DNA of 64,000 nt from Microbacterium maritypicum (GCF_008868125.1 NZ_WAAQ01000001.1:434001-498000); one strand, 5' to 3'. Positions 24,202 through 33,172 are shown, counted from the stretch's first letter. Translations and numbers: made by a program. Notes: generated from the sequence alone by a model not told the origin.

Positions 24202-25959
24202 GTGAAGAAGCACCGTTGGGCAATTCCTGTCGTTCTCGGAGTAGCGGGACTTATCGCGTCGGCGGTAGCAGGACCCGCTTCCGCATCGCCCCTTTCTGGC
24301 GACTGCGCTGCGGGCAGCTCGATGTATGTTGTGGCGCATCAGGACGACACGCTCTTCTTCACCAATCCGCAGCTCGCTCATGATGTGGGGTCGAAGATGT
24401 GCGTGACGACCGTTTTCGTCACCGCAGGTGACGCGGGCAAGGGAAATGCATATGCGACGTCCCGAGAAAAAGGCGCCGAGGCGGGATACTCGGTGCTGAG
24501 CGGTGTTAGCAATAGCTGGACATATACGAATACAACGATCGGTGGCTCCACCCTTCGAAGAGCTACTCTCGATGAGAACCCGCGTGTCACGCTGACCTAT
24601 CTCCGGTTACCCGACGGCGGCTTCCCCGACGGCCTTGGGTATCCCGTCACGGGAGATCAGAGCATCCGGAAGCTGTGGACGGGTGCCCAATCGACGATCA
24701 CCGCGGTCGACGGCTCGGCGACGTACACGCGCGACACGCTCATTGCCAGCCTGTTGGCGCTGATGAATGAGGCGAAGCCCTCCGTGATCGCTACCCAAAA
24801 TACGCAGGGTTCCTACGGTGGCCCCGATCACCCTGATCACCTCACGACCGCGTTCTTCACTCGACAAGCCCAGCTCGCGTACGCAGCACCTCACGTACTG
24901 CGCTCGTATCAGGGGTACGACGTCGTCGGCAAGCCTGCCAACGTGGGAGGCGGCGATCTTCTGGGCAAAGAGGCCGCGTACTACGCATACACGCCATACG
25001 ACTCGAACACGTGCGGAACTCCGGCCGCGTGTGCCGCCGATGGCTCCGATCAGTGGCTGAGGCGGCAGTACACAACGAACAACTCAATCAGCGGCAATCT
25101 CGCGGAACTTGCCACGGTGACATCATCGTCGCAGAACACGGCAAGTGGCCAGAGCGCCGCAAACGTAGCCGACGGCGTCATCGGGGGATATCCGGCCGAC
25201 CAATACGCCGAATGGGCTACCATCGGCGGAGCAGCTGGCAGCTGGGTGCAGATGTCGCTGCCGTCGGCATCAACGGTCAGCCGCGTGACTCTCTACGACA
25301 GACCGAATCCCAACGACAACGTTCTCTCGGGCACGCTTGCGTTCTCCGACGGATCGGTCGTCGCGGTGGGTGCGCTCCCCAACGATGGCTCGGCGTTCGG
25401 GGTGTCGTTTCCCGCACGGTCGACGACAAGCGTTCGGTTCACGATCAACTCGGTATCATCGACAACGCTGAATGTCGGGCTGTCCGAGTTCCAGCTATGG
25501 CAGGCGATGTCGCCCTCGCCGACGACTCTGGCAGGTAATGCGGCCACGGCGAGCGGCGCTGACTGGACCGGTCAGGACCTGAGCGTCGGGAGATACGTGG
25601 CGGTCGACAGCGGCACCGCTGGACACATCGAAGCCCAAATAGCGAACGCTGGCACGGGGCGCCTCAAGGCCGCGGTGTATTCGGATATCGCCGGATCTCC
25701 GGGGACCCTCCTGGCGCAGACATCAGAGCTCTCCGACTATGCCGCCGGCATCAACACATTGTCGTTGACCTCGGGCGTGGATCTGACTGTCGGGACCGCC
25801 TACTGGATCGCTATCTGGTCAGACTCGCCATCGCTGCGGGTGCTCGCGGATCCAGGAGGCAATGGGCGATATGTCGCAGTACCCTACGGGGCATGGCCGA
25901 CTACGATGCCTGGAACTTCGACGAACGGCCATCTTTACAACCTCGGGCTCAAACCCTGA
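24202..25959 (+). CDS. Secreted PIG-L family deacetylase with discoidin-like (DUF7402-type) domain
   Basis: 585 residues. Signal peptide MKKHRWAIPVVLGVAGLIAS with cleavage near ASASPLSG (about 28). The PIG-L/LmbE domain (about 35-280) has AHQDD where most members have AHPDD, and DHPDH further on; these ligate zinc and remove acetyl groups from N-acetylglucosamine-type sugars. Residues about 300-430 form a discoidin-like carbohydrate-binding fold (SAANVADGVIGG, GSWVQMSLPSASTVSRVTLYDRPN). The C-terminal 150 residues are another beta domain. AGAGGA lies five bases before GTG 24202. Codon use is visibly AT-richer than in neighbours, suggesting transfer. It may trim an envelope or foreign polysaccharide. 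Confidence 0.85.
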   Translation: MKKHRWAIPVVLGVAGLIASAVAGPASASPLSGDCAAGSSMYVVAHQDDTLFFTNPQLAHDVGSKMCVTTVFVTAGDAGKGNAYATSREKGAEAGYSVLSGVSNSWTYTNTTIGGSTLRRATLDENPRVTLTYLRLPDGGFPDGLGYPVTGDQSIRKLWTGAQSTITAVDGSATYTRDTLIASLLALMNEAKPSVIATQNTQGSYGGPDHPDHLTTAFFTRQAQLAYAAPHVLRSYQGYDVVGKPANVGGGDLLGKEAAYYAYTPYDSNTCGTPAACAADGSDQWLRRQYTTNNSISGNLAELATVTSSSQNTASGQSAANVADGVIGGYPADQYAEWATIGGAAGSWVQMSLPSASTVSRVTLYDRPNPNDNVLSGTLAFSDGSVVAVGALPNDGSAFGVSFPARSTTSVRFTINSVSSTTLNVGLSEFQLWQAMSPSPTTLAGNAATASGADWTGQDLSVGRYVAVDSGTAGHIEAQIANAGTGRLKAAVYSDIAGSPGTLLAQTSELSDYAAGINTLSLTSGVDLTVGTAYWIAIWSDSPSLRVLADPGGNGRYVAVPYGAWPTTMPGTSTNGHLYNLGLKP

Positions 25960-26322
25960 TCGCGGGGGTGGGGTTCTCGAAGGGCACGGGAGCCTCGCCC
26001 AGTGGGTGCTCCCAGCCACGACCATCACCTTCGATGCCGCACAGAATCTCGCCCCGTGTCCGCGACCGGCACTCGATAATCCGGCTGGAATAGTCGTGGC
26101 TACATTGGCTCGACCCTATGGTCGTCTGATGCCAGAATCGTGTTCGACCAGGCTGTGCGCGCTGGTGCTCTCCGGCTAGAGCAGCCTGCGTAGGCGCTCT
26201 TCGGTTAGAGCAGACGTGAGCCTGTGCCTCGACATCGGCGACCATCCTCGCTCAATCGCCCGGCGAGGTCGTCCACGGTGGAGACTGTGTCTGAGTGCCG
26301 AGCCGTGCAGGGGAGGAGAACG
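25960..26322. other. 363-base AT-richer stretch without a supported gene
   Basis: The right part of the island carrying the PIG-L gene. Open frames on both strands are short and lack start signals. A minus-strand frame (26245-25949) ends in EHPLGEAPVPFENPTPAIRV, which could be a decayed gene end, but I do not recognise it. TAGAGCAG occurs twice, near 26177 and 26205. Confidence 0.45.
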
Positions 26323-27084
26323 ATGACGACCGAGTTCCCGCGTTCCGTCTCCGTCGTCATCCCGGTGCGCGACGACGCCCGCCTGCTTGAGGTGTGTCTG
26401 AGCGCCCTCGCCCGGCAGACCCGGAAGGCCGACGAGATCGTGATCGTCGACAACGGCAGCAGCGATGACACGGCCGCCGTCGCCGAGCGGTTCGGCGCAC
26501 GGGTCGTGAGCGAGCCGATCCGGGGGATTCCTCGCGCATCGGCGGCCGGCTACGACGCGGCGACGGGCGACATCATCGCCCGGCTCGACGCCGATTCCCG
26601 CCCGGGGCCGGATTGGATCGCGCGGATCGAGCGGACGTTCCGCACCCGCGGCGACGTCGACTTCGTCACGGGGGAGCCGCGCTTCTACGGTGCGACGCCC
26701 CTGGTGCACTGGATGGGGGCGCACCTCTACATCGGCGGCATGTACGCCGCGATGGGTCCGCTTCTCGGGCATGCGCCCCTCTACGGATCGAACATGGCGA
26801 TGCGCGCCGCCGCCTGGCGGATGCTGAGCGGGGAGGTGCACCGCGAGGAGCAGAACATCCACGACGACTTCGACCTGTCGTTCCACGTGCGGCCGGGGAT
26901 GACGGTGCTGCGCGATCGAAGCCTCGTGGTCGAGGTCTCGGCGCGGCCGTTCCAGGACTGGGCGTCGCTCCGACGGCGGTTGAGCTATGTGGTGCCCACC
27001 GTGCGGCTGCACCTGTCGGAAGAGCCTCTGCACCGGCGGCGCCAGGCTCGCCGCGAGGCCGAGCGCTCTTCGGTCGGCCGGTGA
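26323..27084 (+). CDS. Glycosyltransferase family 2 protein
   Basis: 253 residues from ATG 26323, preceded by GAGGAG. The GT-A fold is complete: VSVVIPVRDDARLLEVCLSAL at the start, EIVIVDNGSSDDT, the DxD-like metal site LDADSRPGPDW (about 90-100), and an acceptor region with GSNMAMRAAAWR and HDDFDLSFHV. It transfers a sugar from a nucleotide sugar. There are no membrane helices apart from a short hydrophobic patch near 120-140. Acceptor unknown. It is convergent with the hydrolase gene. Confidence 0.88.
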   Translation: MTTEFPRSVSVVIPVRDDARLLEVCLSALARQTRKADEIVIVDNGSSDDTAAVAERFGARVVSEPIRGIPRASAAGYDAATGDIIARLDADSRPGPDWIARIERTFRTRGDVDFVTGEPRFYGATPLVHWMGAHLYIGGMYAAMGPLLGHAPLYGSNMAMRAAAWRMLSGEVHREEQNIHDDFDLSFHVRPGMTVLRDRSLVVEVSARPFQDWASLRRRLSYVVPTVRLHLSEEPLHRRRQARREAERSSVGR

Positions 27085-27097
27085 CGCCGTCGGTGGC

Positions 27098-27988
27098 TCA
27101 GTCGCGAGCCCGCGCGTAGAGATCGAGCAGGTCGGCGGCGAGCTGATGCGGGGTGGTCTCGCTCGGGCTGTGGCCGGTCGCATACGAGCGGAACTCGGCG
27201 TCGATGTCGCGGGCGTACTGCTCGTGGGCGGCGAGGGGCCACAGGTCATGCGACCCGGCGACGACGAGCTTGGGCACGGGCAGATCCCGCACGCGGCTGC
27301 GCACATCGGGCGCGATCATCATGAGGCCGACGATCTCGTCGACGCTGCGCCTGCTCGTGAGCGCGAACCGTGAGCGCACGAACTCCAACCGTCGGGGTGG
27401 GACCCGGTTTTTGTTCGTCACGATCCCCCAGATCATGAGGCCGGCTCCGCGCCGTGGGCTCGCGATCGGGGCGAGGGGACCCAGCCACTTCATGCTCGCG
27501 AACACGTTGCCGGACCCCGGAGGTGTGGTGAGCAGCGCGAGGGAGAGCACGAGGTCCCGGCGGTGGACGGCGACCAGCTGAGCAACCGTGCCGGCGAACG
27601 AATACCCCAGCAGATGTGCGGGTGTGCCCGCTTCGAGGAATGCGACCAGGTCGCCGATGAACAGCCCGTAGGTGTAGGCGGAGTTCGCACCGGCGGCGTG
27701 CGACTCGTACTGCCCAGCGAGGTCGAACGACTGCACGAAGTAGCCGGCCTCCGCCAGCAGCGGCAGGATCAGAGCGAAGTCCTCCTTGGACCCCGTCGCC
27801 CCCGGCACCAGTACCACCCGCGGATGTCCCGGGTCGCCGATCGAGATCACGGACAGCTCACCGCTCGGGGCGGAGAACCGCGACCGCACCGACCCGGGGG
27901 GAGGCGTCGTCCAGTCGATGTCGCCGATGGCCGCGTCGAGGGAGGCCGGGGTGCGGGATGCCCGCTCGCTCCTCGAATCTGTCGACAC
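27098..27988 (-). CDS. Alpha/beta hydrolase
   Basis: 296 residues. The fold is recognised from VVLVPGATGSKEDFALILPLLAEAG (oxyanion-hole strand, about 60-84), the nucleophile elbow LGYSFAG (Ser near 131), PKLVVAGSHDLWPL with the acid Asp, and YATGHSPSETTP with the catalytic His near 275. Cytoplasmic; substrate unknown. The start is set at GTG 27988 because TAGCTT lies six bases upstream, giving a leaderless mRNA; GTG 27994 is the alternative. Confidence 0.82.
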   Translation of the reverse strand: MSTDSRSERASRTPASLDAAIGDIDWTTPPPGSVRSRFSAPSGELSVISIGDPGHPRVVLVPGATGSKEDFALILPLLAEAGYFVQSFDLAGQYESHAAGANSAYTYGLFIGDLVAFLEAGTPAHLLGYSFAGTVAQLVAVHRRDLVLSLALLTTPPGSGNVFASMKWLGPLAPIASPRRGAGLMIWGIVTNKNRVPPRRLEFVRSRFALTSRRSVDEIVGLMMIAPDVRSRVRDLPVPKLVVAGSHDLWPLAAHEQYARDIDAEFRSYATGHSPSETTPHQLAADLLDLYARARD

Positions 27989-28040
27989 GCTCACAAGCTA
28001 CCCCTCGGCTCCCTCGTGCAGAAGCACATCGGGAGTGTCT

Positions 28041-28078
28041 CGCCTTTAGTTGCACTTTGGCAACTAAAGGCGTATGGT
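28041..28078 (+). promoter_or_regulatory. Promoter and predicted MarR operator of the MFS gene
   Basis: CGCCTTTAGTTGC (28041-28053) and GCAACTAAAGGCG (28060-28072) are perfect 13-bp inverted arms around ACTTTG. A -35 TTGCAC (28050-28055), 17-base spacer and -10 TATGGT (28073-28078) overlap it, so a bound dimer would block RNA polymerase. Either of the two MarR proteins encoded downstream is the likely ligand. Confidence 0.75.
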
Positions 28079-28115
28079 TGACCTCGATCAACTTTCTACG
28101 CAGGAGCGCCACCCC

Positions 28116-29843
28116 GTGACAGACACCCCATCCGCACCCCCTGAGACGACCCGTTCGGCCCGCGAGGTCTTCACCGCGATCTCCGGTCTCGTCGTCGGTA
28201 TGTTCGTCGCCGTGCTCTCGGGCACGGTCGTGTCGACCTCGATGCCGGTCATCATCGCCGACCTCGGCGGCACGCAGTCCCAGTACACCTGGGTCATCAC
28301 CGCGAGCCTTCTGGCCACCGCCGTCTCCACCCCGATCTGGGGCAAGCTCGCCGACCTGGTCGACCGCAAGGTCCTGGTCCAGATCTCCCTCATCCTCTTC
28401 ACGGTCGGCACCGTGATCGCCGGCTTCTCGACCGATACGAACATGCTCATCGCTGTGCGCGTCGTCCAGGGCATCGGCGTCGGCGGCCTGATGTCGCTCG
28501 TCATGATCGCCGTGGCCCTCATCATCTCCCCGCGTGAGCGCGGCAAGTACATGGGCGTCGTCGGCGGCATCATGGCCCTGGGCACCATCGGCGGCCCTCT
28601 GCTCGGAGGACTCCTCACCGACGTATGGGGCTGGCGCTCCAACTTCTTCGTCGGCGTGCCCTTCGCGATCCTCGCCCTCGTGCTGCTGCAGTTCACGCTG
28701 CACCTGCCCAAGCCCCAGCGAGACACCAAGGTCTCGATCGACTACTTCGGCATCGTGCTCCTCGCCGTCGGCGTCTCGACCCTGCTCATCTGGGTCTCCA
28801 TGGGCGGCAACCAGTTCGACTGGGACTCCTCGACGAGCATCATGCTTGTGGTCACCGCCGGCGTCGCGATCGCCGCGTTCATCACGGTGGAGTTCTTCGT
28901 CAAGGAACCGATCGTGCCGATGTCGCTGTTCCGCAACCGCACCTTCACCCTGTCGGTCATCGCTTCGATCGCCATCGGCGTCTCGATGTTCGCCACGTCG
29001 GTGTTCCTCGCGCAGTACTTCCAGCTCGCCCGTGGCGCCACGCCCACCGAGTCGGGCCTCATGACCATCCCGATGATCATCGGCCAGATGGGGGCGTCGA
29101 TCATCATCGGCCAGCTCGTGAGTCGCTTCGGCAAGTGGAAGGGCTGGATGGTCACGGGCTCGATCCTCACGACGATCGGCGTCAGCCTGATGGCAACCCT
29201 GCGCTACGACACCCCGTTCCCGCTCGTGGCCGTGTACATGTTCGTGCTCGGCGCCGGCCTCGGCATGGTCATGCAGAACCTCACGCTCATCGTGCAGAAC
29301 GACACCGCGCCGCAGCAGCTGGGTGCCGCCTCGTCGAACGTCAACTTCTTCCGCACGATCGCCGGCACCATCGGCGTCACCGTGATGGGTTCGCTGCTGT
29401 CGACCAGTGTCGCGAACTACATCACCGACGCCCTCGACGGCTTCGTGCCCTCCACGCCGGCCGAGATCGACGCGCTCGAGCACCTCGCCTCCGGCGACGT
29501 CCCGAAGGTCGGTCAGCTGCCCGATACGATCCGCGCGATCGTCGAGAGCGCCTACGGTCACGGCATCGCGGACTCCTTCATCATCGCGATTCCGCTCGCC
29601 GTGATCGCCATCATCGCGATCGCGTTCATCAAGAACAAGCCGCTGTCGACGAAGAACGCCGCCGAGCAGATGCTCGAGCAGGCCGAGGAGTCGGTGATCG
29701 AGGTCTCCGAGGCCGAGGTCGGAGCCTCGCTCTCCACCGGATCCATCCGGATTCAGGGCGCGAGCAGCGGGCCCACGACCGGTTCGGTCCGCGTTCTCGA
29801 GCGCGAAGACCGTGAACGCGAAGACCGGGACGGGGAGCGCTGA
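28116..29843 (+). CDS. MFS drug exporter, DHA2 (14-helix) type
   Basis: 575 residues from GTG 28116, chosen because AGGAG lies nine bases upstream and the earlier ATG 28074 falls inside the promoter -10 box. Family motifs: SGTVVSTSMPVIIADLGGTQSQYTWVITASLL (DHA2 motif C region), GKLADLVDRK (motif A) and RVVQGIGVGG. About 14 hydrophobic helices followed by an 85-residue Glu/Ser-rich cytoplasmic tail, an unusual addition. It should expel a lipophilic toxin using the proton gradient. The operator upstream and two MarR genes downstream suggest induction by the exported compound. Confidence 0.9.
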   Translation: MTDTPSAPPETTRSAREVFTAISGLVVGMFVAVLSGTVVSTSMPVIIADLGGTQSQYTWVITASLLATAVSTPIWGKLADLVDRKVLVQISLILFTVGTVIAGFSTDTNMLIAVRVVQGIGVGGLMSLVMIAVALIISPRERGKYMGVVGGIMALGTIGGPLLGGLLTDVWGWRSNFFVGVPFAILALVLLQFTLHLPKPQRDTKVSIDYFGIVLLAVGVSTLLIWVSMGGNQFDWDSSTSIMLVVTAGVAIAAFITVEFFVKEPIVPMSLFRNRTFTLSVIASIAIGVSMFATSVFLAQYFQLARGATPTESGLMTIPMIIGQMGASIIIGQLVSRFGKWKGWMVTGSILTTIGVSLMATLRYDTPFPLVAVYMFVLGAGLGMVMQNLTLIVQNDTAPQQLGAASSNVNFFRTIAGTIGVTVMGSLLSTSVANYITDALDGFVPSTPAEIDALEHLASGDVPKVGQLPDTIRAIVESAYGHGIADSFIIAIPLAVIAIIAIAFIKNKPLSTKNAAEQMLEQAEESVIEVSEAEVGASLSTGSIRIQGASSGPTTGSVRVLEREDREREDRDGER

Positions 29844-29847
29844 GGTC

Positions 29848-30300
29848 GTGGCCTCGGCAGCGGTCGCGCCGTCGGATGTCGACAGTGCTCTCGGCGACCT
29901 CCAGGCGCACCTGAACCTCATCTTCGCGAGGACCCGGTCGCTGTGGAGGGAATCCGCGGCCCGGGTCCATCCGGAGCTTCAGGTGGGCGGCTACAAGCTG
30001 CTCACGTTCATCGATCGGGCGGGCACCGCGAACGCGCATGAGCTCGCCGAGCGGTTCGAGATGGACAAGTCGGTGATCAGTCGTCAGGTGCGGATGCTCG
30101 AGGAGCTGGGGCTTCTCGAGTCCCGACCCGATGAGCGCGACGGGCGGCTCCGGGTGCTGAGCGCGACGGCCTCGGCCTGCAGCGCACTCGCCGAGGTGCG
30201 CCGCGACTACGGCTCCCGTCTCCAGGCCGTGATCGACGAGCTGACGCCCGAGGAGATCAGGGCGGCCTCCAAGGCCTTCCGGCTGCTCGCCGAGGTGTGA
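29848..30300 (+). CDS. MarR family regulator (first of two)
   Basis: 150 residues. The winged helix is typical: YKLLTFIDRAGTANAHELAERFEMDKSVISRQVRMLEELGLLESRPDERDGR (about 48-100). Start GTG 29848 follows the MFS stop by four bases; GTG 29812, overlapping the MFS end, is possible. Cotranscription with the pump suggests it is the local repressor, probably binding the palindrome at 28041-28072. Its residues HPELQVGGYKLL closely parallel HPDLQPLGYQVL in the next gene, so the pair arose by duplication. Confidence 0.88.
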   Translation: MASAAVAPSDVDSALGDLQAHLNLIFARTRSLWRESAARVHPELQVGGYKLLTFIDRAGTANAHELAERFEMDKSVISRQVRMLEELGLLESRPDERDGRLRVLSATASACSALAEVRRDYGSRLQAVIDELTPEEIRAASKAFRLLAEV

Positions 30301-30302
30301 CT

Positions 30303-30338
30303 CGAAGCCCCGCTGTCCCGATCGACAGCGGGGCTTCG
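30303..30338 (+). terminator. Perfect 15-bp terminator hairpin
   Basis: CGAAGCCCCGCTGTC (30303-30317) pairs completely with GACAGCGGGGCTTCG (30324-30338) over a six-base loop, two bases after the first MarR stop codon. It should end the MFS-MarR transcript, separating it from the second MarR gene. Confidence 0.75.
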
Positions 30339-30354
30339 CCGTACACTGGCGATC

Positions 30355-30849
30355 ATGAGCGCCTCCTCCGACGCCCCCTCCGAGACCCCCGCATCCGCGT
30401 CAGCGCCGGGCCGCCTGGGAGACGACGACCTCGATCAGGCTGTCACCAGAGTGGAGCAGGAACTCGGACGGCTCTTCGCGCGGATCCGCATCGGCTGGCG
30501 GGAAGCCGCCGCCACCGTGCATCCCGACCTGCAGCCGCTCGGCTACCAGGTGCTGACCTCCATCGCGACGGGCAAGGCGACCTCGGCCGGCGCGATCATC
30601 GAACGGCTGCAGACCGACAAGTCGGCGGTGAGCCGCCAGGTGCGACAGCTCGAACAGCTGGGACTCGTCGAGAGCGTGCCCGACCCCGAGGACCGCAGGG
30701 CCCGCGTGCTCGTGGCCACAGAACTCGCCCAGGAGCGGGTGGCTCTCGCCCGCTCGCGCTATGAGGGTCGCATCGGTGAGAGGCTGCGCAACTGGACCGC
30801 CGCCGACCTCGACCACTTCGCCGACCTGCTCGCCGGCCTCGGCGGCTGA
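30355..30849 (+). CDS. MarR family regulator (second of two)
   Basis: 164 residues with a disordered Ser/Ala/Pro start and a winged-helix domain (YQVLTSIATGKATSAGAIIERLQTDKSAVSRQVRQLEQLGLVES, about 62-105). It is a paralogue of the preceding gene but has its own promoter: TACACT (30342-30347) stands seven bases before ATG 30355, with no ribosome binding site, immediately after the terminator. It may share the operator at 28041-28072 or control the old yellow enzyme gene 65 bases downstream. Confidence 0.88.
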   Translation: MSASSDAPSETPASASAPGRLGDDDLDQAVTRVEQELGRLFARIRIGWREAAATVHPDLQPLGYQVLTSIATGKATSAGAIIERLQTDKSAVSRQVRQLEQLGLVESVPDPEDRRARVLVATELAQERVALARSRYEGRIGERLRNWTAADLDHFADLLAGLGG

Positions 30850-30914
30850 CGGGAACCGACCGGGCGGAAGCAGCCGCGGGAATACGGCGCACCGCTCGCG
30901 CCTTACCTCCCTCT

Positions 30915-32003
30915 GTGAGTCTCTACGAACCGGCCGTCTTCGGCGCCCTGCAGCTGTCCAACCGCGTCGTGATGGCGCCTCTCACCCGCACCCGTGCCGA
31001 CGACGACGGTGTTCCGACCACCACCATGGCGGAGTACTACCGCCAGCGTGCCGGGCAGGGACTCATCATCTCCGAGGGCACGTGGCCGGCGGTCGAGGGC
31101 AAGTCGTATCCCGGACAGCCGGGCATCGTGACACCCGCGCAGATCGAGGGGTGGAAGCCGATCACCGCGGCGGTCCACGATGCGGGCGGAACGATCGTCA
31201 TGCAGCTCATGCACGGCGGCCGTGTGGGCCACCCCGCGATCTCGGGGGAGCCGCGGGTCGTCGCACCCAGCGCGCTCGCCGCGCCCGGACAGACGCGCAC
31301 GCCCGAGGGCAAGGCAGACCTCCCCGTCGCACACGCGCTCACCCTCGACGAGATCCCCGAGGTGATCGAGCAGTTCGCCCAGGCGGCGCGCAACGCGATC
31401 GCGGCCGGGTTCGACGGCGTCGAGGTGCACGGTGCGAACGGCTATCTCGTGCACGAGTTCCTGTCTCCGGTGTCGAACATCCGTGATGACCGCTACGGCG
31501 GGTCGCCCGAGAACCGCGCCCGCTTCGCGATCGAGGTCACCGCGGCCGTCGCCGCGGCCGTCGGCGCCGACCGCACCGGCATCCGTCTCTCGCCGCAGCA
31601 CAACATCCAGGGCGTGCTGGAGGAGGACGACGCGGATGTCCTCGCCACCTACACCGCCGTCGCCGAAGGGCTCGCGTCGCTCGGTCTCGCCTTCATCGAC
31701 GTGCTCAACGCGCACCCTGCCGGTGAGCTCGTGCAGCACATCCGCCGTACAGGCGGCGCGCCTCTGATCGTCAACACCGGTTTCGCGACCGAAACCACCA
31801 AGGATGAGGCCGAGGCCCTCGTCGCCGACGGATGGGCGGATGCCGTCGCCGTCGGCCGACCCGTGATCGCCAACCCCGACCTGGTCGAGCGTTGGATCCA
31901 GGGGGCGGAGCTCAACGAGCCGCGGCCAGAGCTGTTCTACGGCCGGACGGCGGAGGGATACAGCGACTACCCGTCGCTGGAGTCGGTGCGCGCCGGAGTC
32001 TGA
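30915..32003 (+). CDS. Old yellow enzyme family alkene reductase
   Basis: 362 residues of an FMN-dependent ene-reductase. Markers: LSNRVVMAPLTRTRA (about 15-29), MQLMHGGRVGH, the substrate-binding pair in EVHGANGYLVHEFLSP (His and Asn, near 180), the YGGSPENRARF signature, and VAVGRPVIANPDLVERW near the C-terminus. It reduces activated C=C bonds, quinones or nitro groups using NAD(P)H. TTACCT lies six bases before GTG 30915. Its position after an efflux pump and MarR genes fits defence against electrophiles. Confidence 0.92.
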   Translation: MSLYEPAVFGALQLSNRVVMAPLTRTRADDDGVPTTTMAEYYRQRAGQGLIISEGTWPAVEGKSYPGQPGIVTPAQIEGWKPITAAVHDAGGTIVMQLMHGGRVGHPAISGEPRVVAPSALAAPGQTRTPEGKADLPVAHALTLDEIPEVIEQFAQAARNAIAAGFDGVEVHGANGYLVHEFLSPVSNIRDDRYGGSPENRARFAIEVTAAVAAAVGADRTGIRLSPQHNIQGVLEEDDADVLATYTAVAEGLASLGLAFIDVLNAHPAGELVQHIRRTGGAPLIVNTGFATETTKDEAEALVADGWADAVAVGRPVIANPDLVERWIQGAELNEPRPELFYGRTAEGYSDYPSLESVRAGV

Positions 32004-32070
32004 GGTCGCGCAGGACAGCGTGGCCGTTCTGTTCACGACCGCGTCCGTGAACCGGTCGTAGCGTGGGGGC

Positions 32071-32469
32071 ATGACATTGAAACTCGGCTTCATCGGCATC
32101 GTGACCCACGACATGGCGGCCTCCCTCGCCTTCTACCGCGCCCTGGGCGTCGACATCGCGCAGGGCCAGGACGACGCTGCGCACGTAGACGCGAAGCTCG
32201 ATGACGGCGTGACCCTCGCCTGGGACACGATCGAGACGATCCGTGGTTTCGACCCCGGCTTCGTGCCGGCGACCGGTGGGCATCGCATCGCCCTCGCCTT
32301 CGACAAGGGGACGGCGGCGGAGGTCGATGCCGCGTTCGCCGCTCTCGTGAGCGCCGGATACACGGCGCACGTCGAGCCCTGGGACGCGCACTGGGGTCAG
32401 CGCTACGCGACGCTTCTCGATCCCGACGGGAACTCGGTCGACCTCTATGCGGAGCTCGCCACGAACTGA
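32071..32469 (+). CDS. VOC family (glyoxalase-like) protein
   Basis: 132 residues with two beta-alpha-beta-beta-beta units: LGFIGIVTHDMAASLAFYRALGVDI at the start and YATLLDPDGNSVDLYAEL at the end. The C-terminal Glu-equivalent is a Asp/Tyr-rich strand; metal binding is uncertain. Members include glyoxalases, dioxygenases and antibiotic-binding proteins. TAGCGT stands six bases before ATG 32071. Its last 25 bases overlap the end of the AraC gene on the other strand. Confidence 0.85.
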   Translation: MTLKLGFIGIVTHDMAASLAFYRALGVDIAQGQDDAAHVDAKLDDGVTLAWDTIETIRGFDPGFVPATGGHRIALAFDKGTAAEVDAAFAALVSAGYTAHVEPWDAHWGQRYATLLDPDGNSVDLYAELATN

Positions 32470-33128
32470 CCGGGACTGACACCGACCAGCCGTCGGAACT
32501 CGCGCGAGAGATGCGGCTGGTCGGCGAAACCGGCCTCGGCGGCGGCTGCGACGAGGGGTGCTCCTCGTCGCAGCAGCGCCTGTGCGCGGCGGGAGCGCTC
32601 GAGGCGCACGAGCGTGGCGTATCCGTAGCCGAAGGTCGAGAGCATCCGCCTCCGGAAGGAGCGCTCCGAGGTCCCGTATCCCGCGGCGGCACGGCCGGCC
32701 GGCTCGGCAGCCGCTGCCGAGCGGTGCACGGCGGCGGACCAGCGGCTCGATTCCGAGGCCTGCACTGCGAGTGAGGACAGCGCGCCCGTGGAGTGCGCGC
32801 CGTCGGCGAACGGCGCCATCGCCGCACGCAGGCGCTCGGCACGCCCGTGGGAGGTGAGGTCTTCGAGAGGGACGAGCTGGTCGGCGATCTCCTCGAGGTC
32901 GAGGCCGAGCAGGTGGCCGGCGCGCCCAGGGGGCAACCGGAACCCGAACGAGTCGCCAGCCCCATCGCCACCCGCCGTGATCCACCGCGTGGAGGGACCG
33001 GCCACCGAGACGCGACCGTCACGCAGTATCAGGTCCACGCAGCCGTCTGCAGGGATGGGGCCCCCACCCGCGCTGCCACGGGAGCGCCACAGCGCTGATC
33101 CGTGGGGAAGGCGTGTCTCGGAGTACAT
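32445..33128 (-). CDS. AraC family regulator
   Basis: 227 residues. The C-terminal two-HTH domain is degenerate at its first helix but clear overall: YGTSERSFRRRMLSTFGYGYATLVRLERSRRAQALL and AEAGFADQPHLSREFRRLVGVSPGQF. The N-terminal 110 residues resemble the DUF6597-type cupin domain of short AraC regulators (PADGCVDLILRDG). ATG 33128 is chosen since GACAAT lies six bases upstream; GTG 33131 is adjacent. It may control the overlapping VOC gene. Confidence 0.85.
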   Translation of the reverse strand: MYSETRLPHGSALWRSRGSAGGGPIPADGCVDLILRDGRVSVAGPSTRWITAGGDGAGDSFGFRLPPGRAGHLLGLDLEEIADQLVPLEDLTSHGRAERLRAAMAPFADGAHSTGALSSLAVQASESSRWSAAVHRSAAAAEPAGRAAAGYGTSERSFRRRMLSTFGYGYATLVRLERSRRAQALLRRGAPLVAAAAEAGFADQPHLSREFRRLVGVSPGQFVASSA

Positions 33129-33172
33129 CACGTCATTGTCTCAGGCGTGGTCTCAGGGGTGGGTGACCGGCA

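Noticed and set aside
23972..24202. 76-codon plus-strand frame before the PIG-L gene
   Set aside because: No start signals and no recognisable sequence; lies in the AT-rich island edge.
25949..26245. 99-codon minus-strand frame overlapping the end of the PIG-L gene
   Set aside because: Some protein-like residues at its end but no start signal and no family; mentioned only as a possible decayed end.
28074..28115. ATG 28074 as start of the MFS protein
   Set aside because: It falls inside the -10 box of the promoter; GTG 28116 has AGGAG and gives the usual N-terminus.
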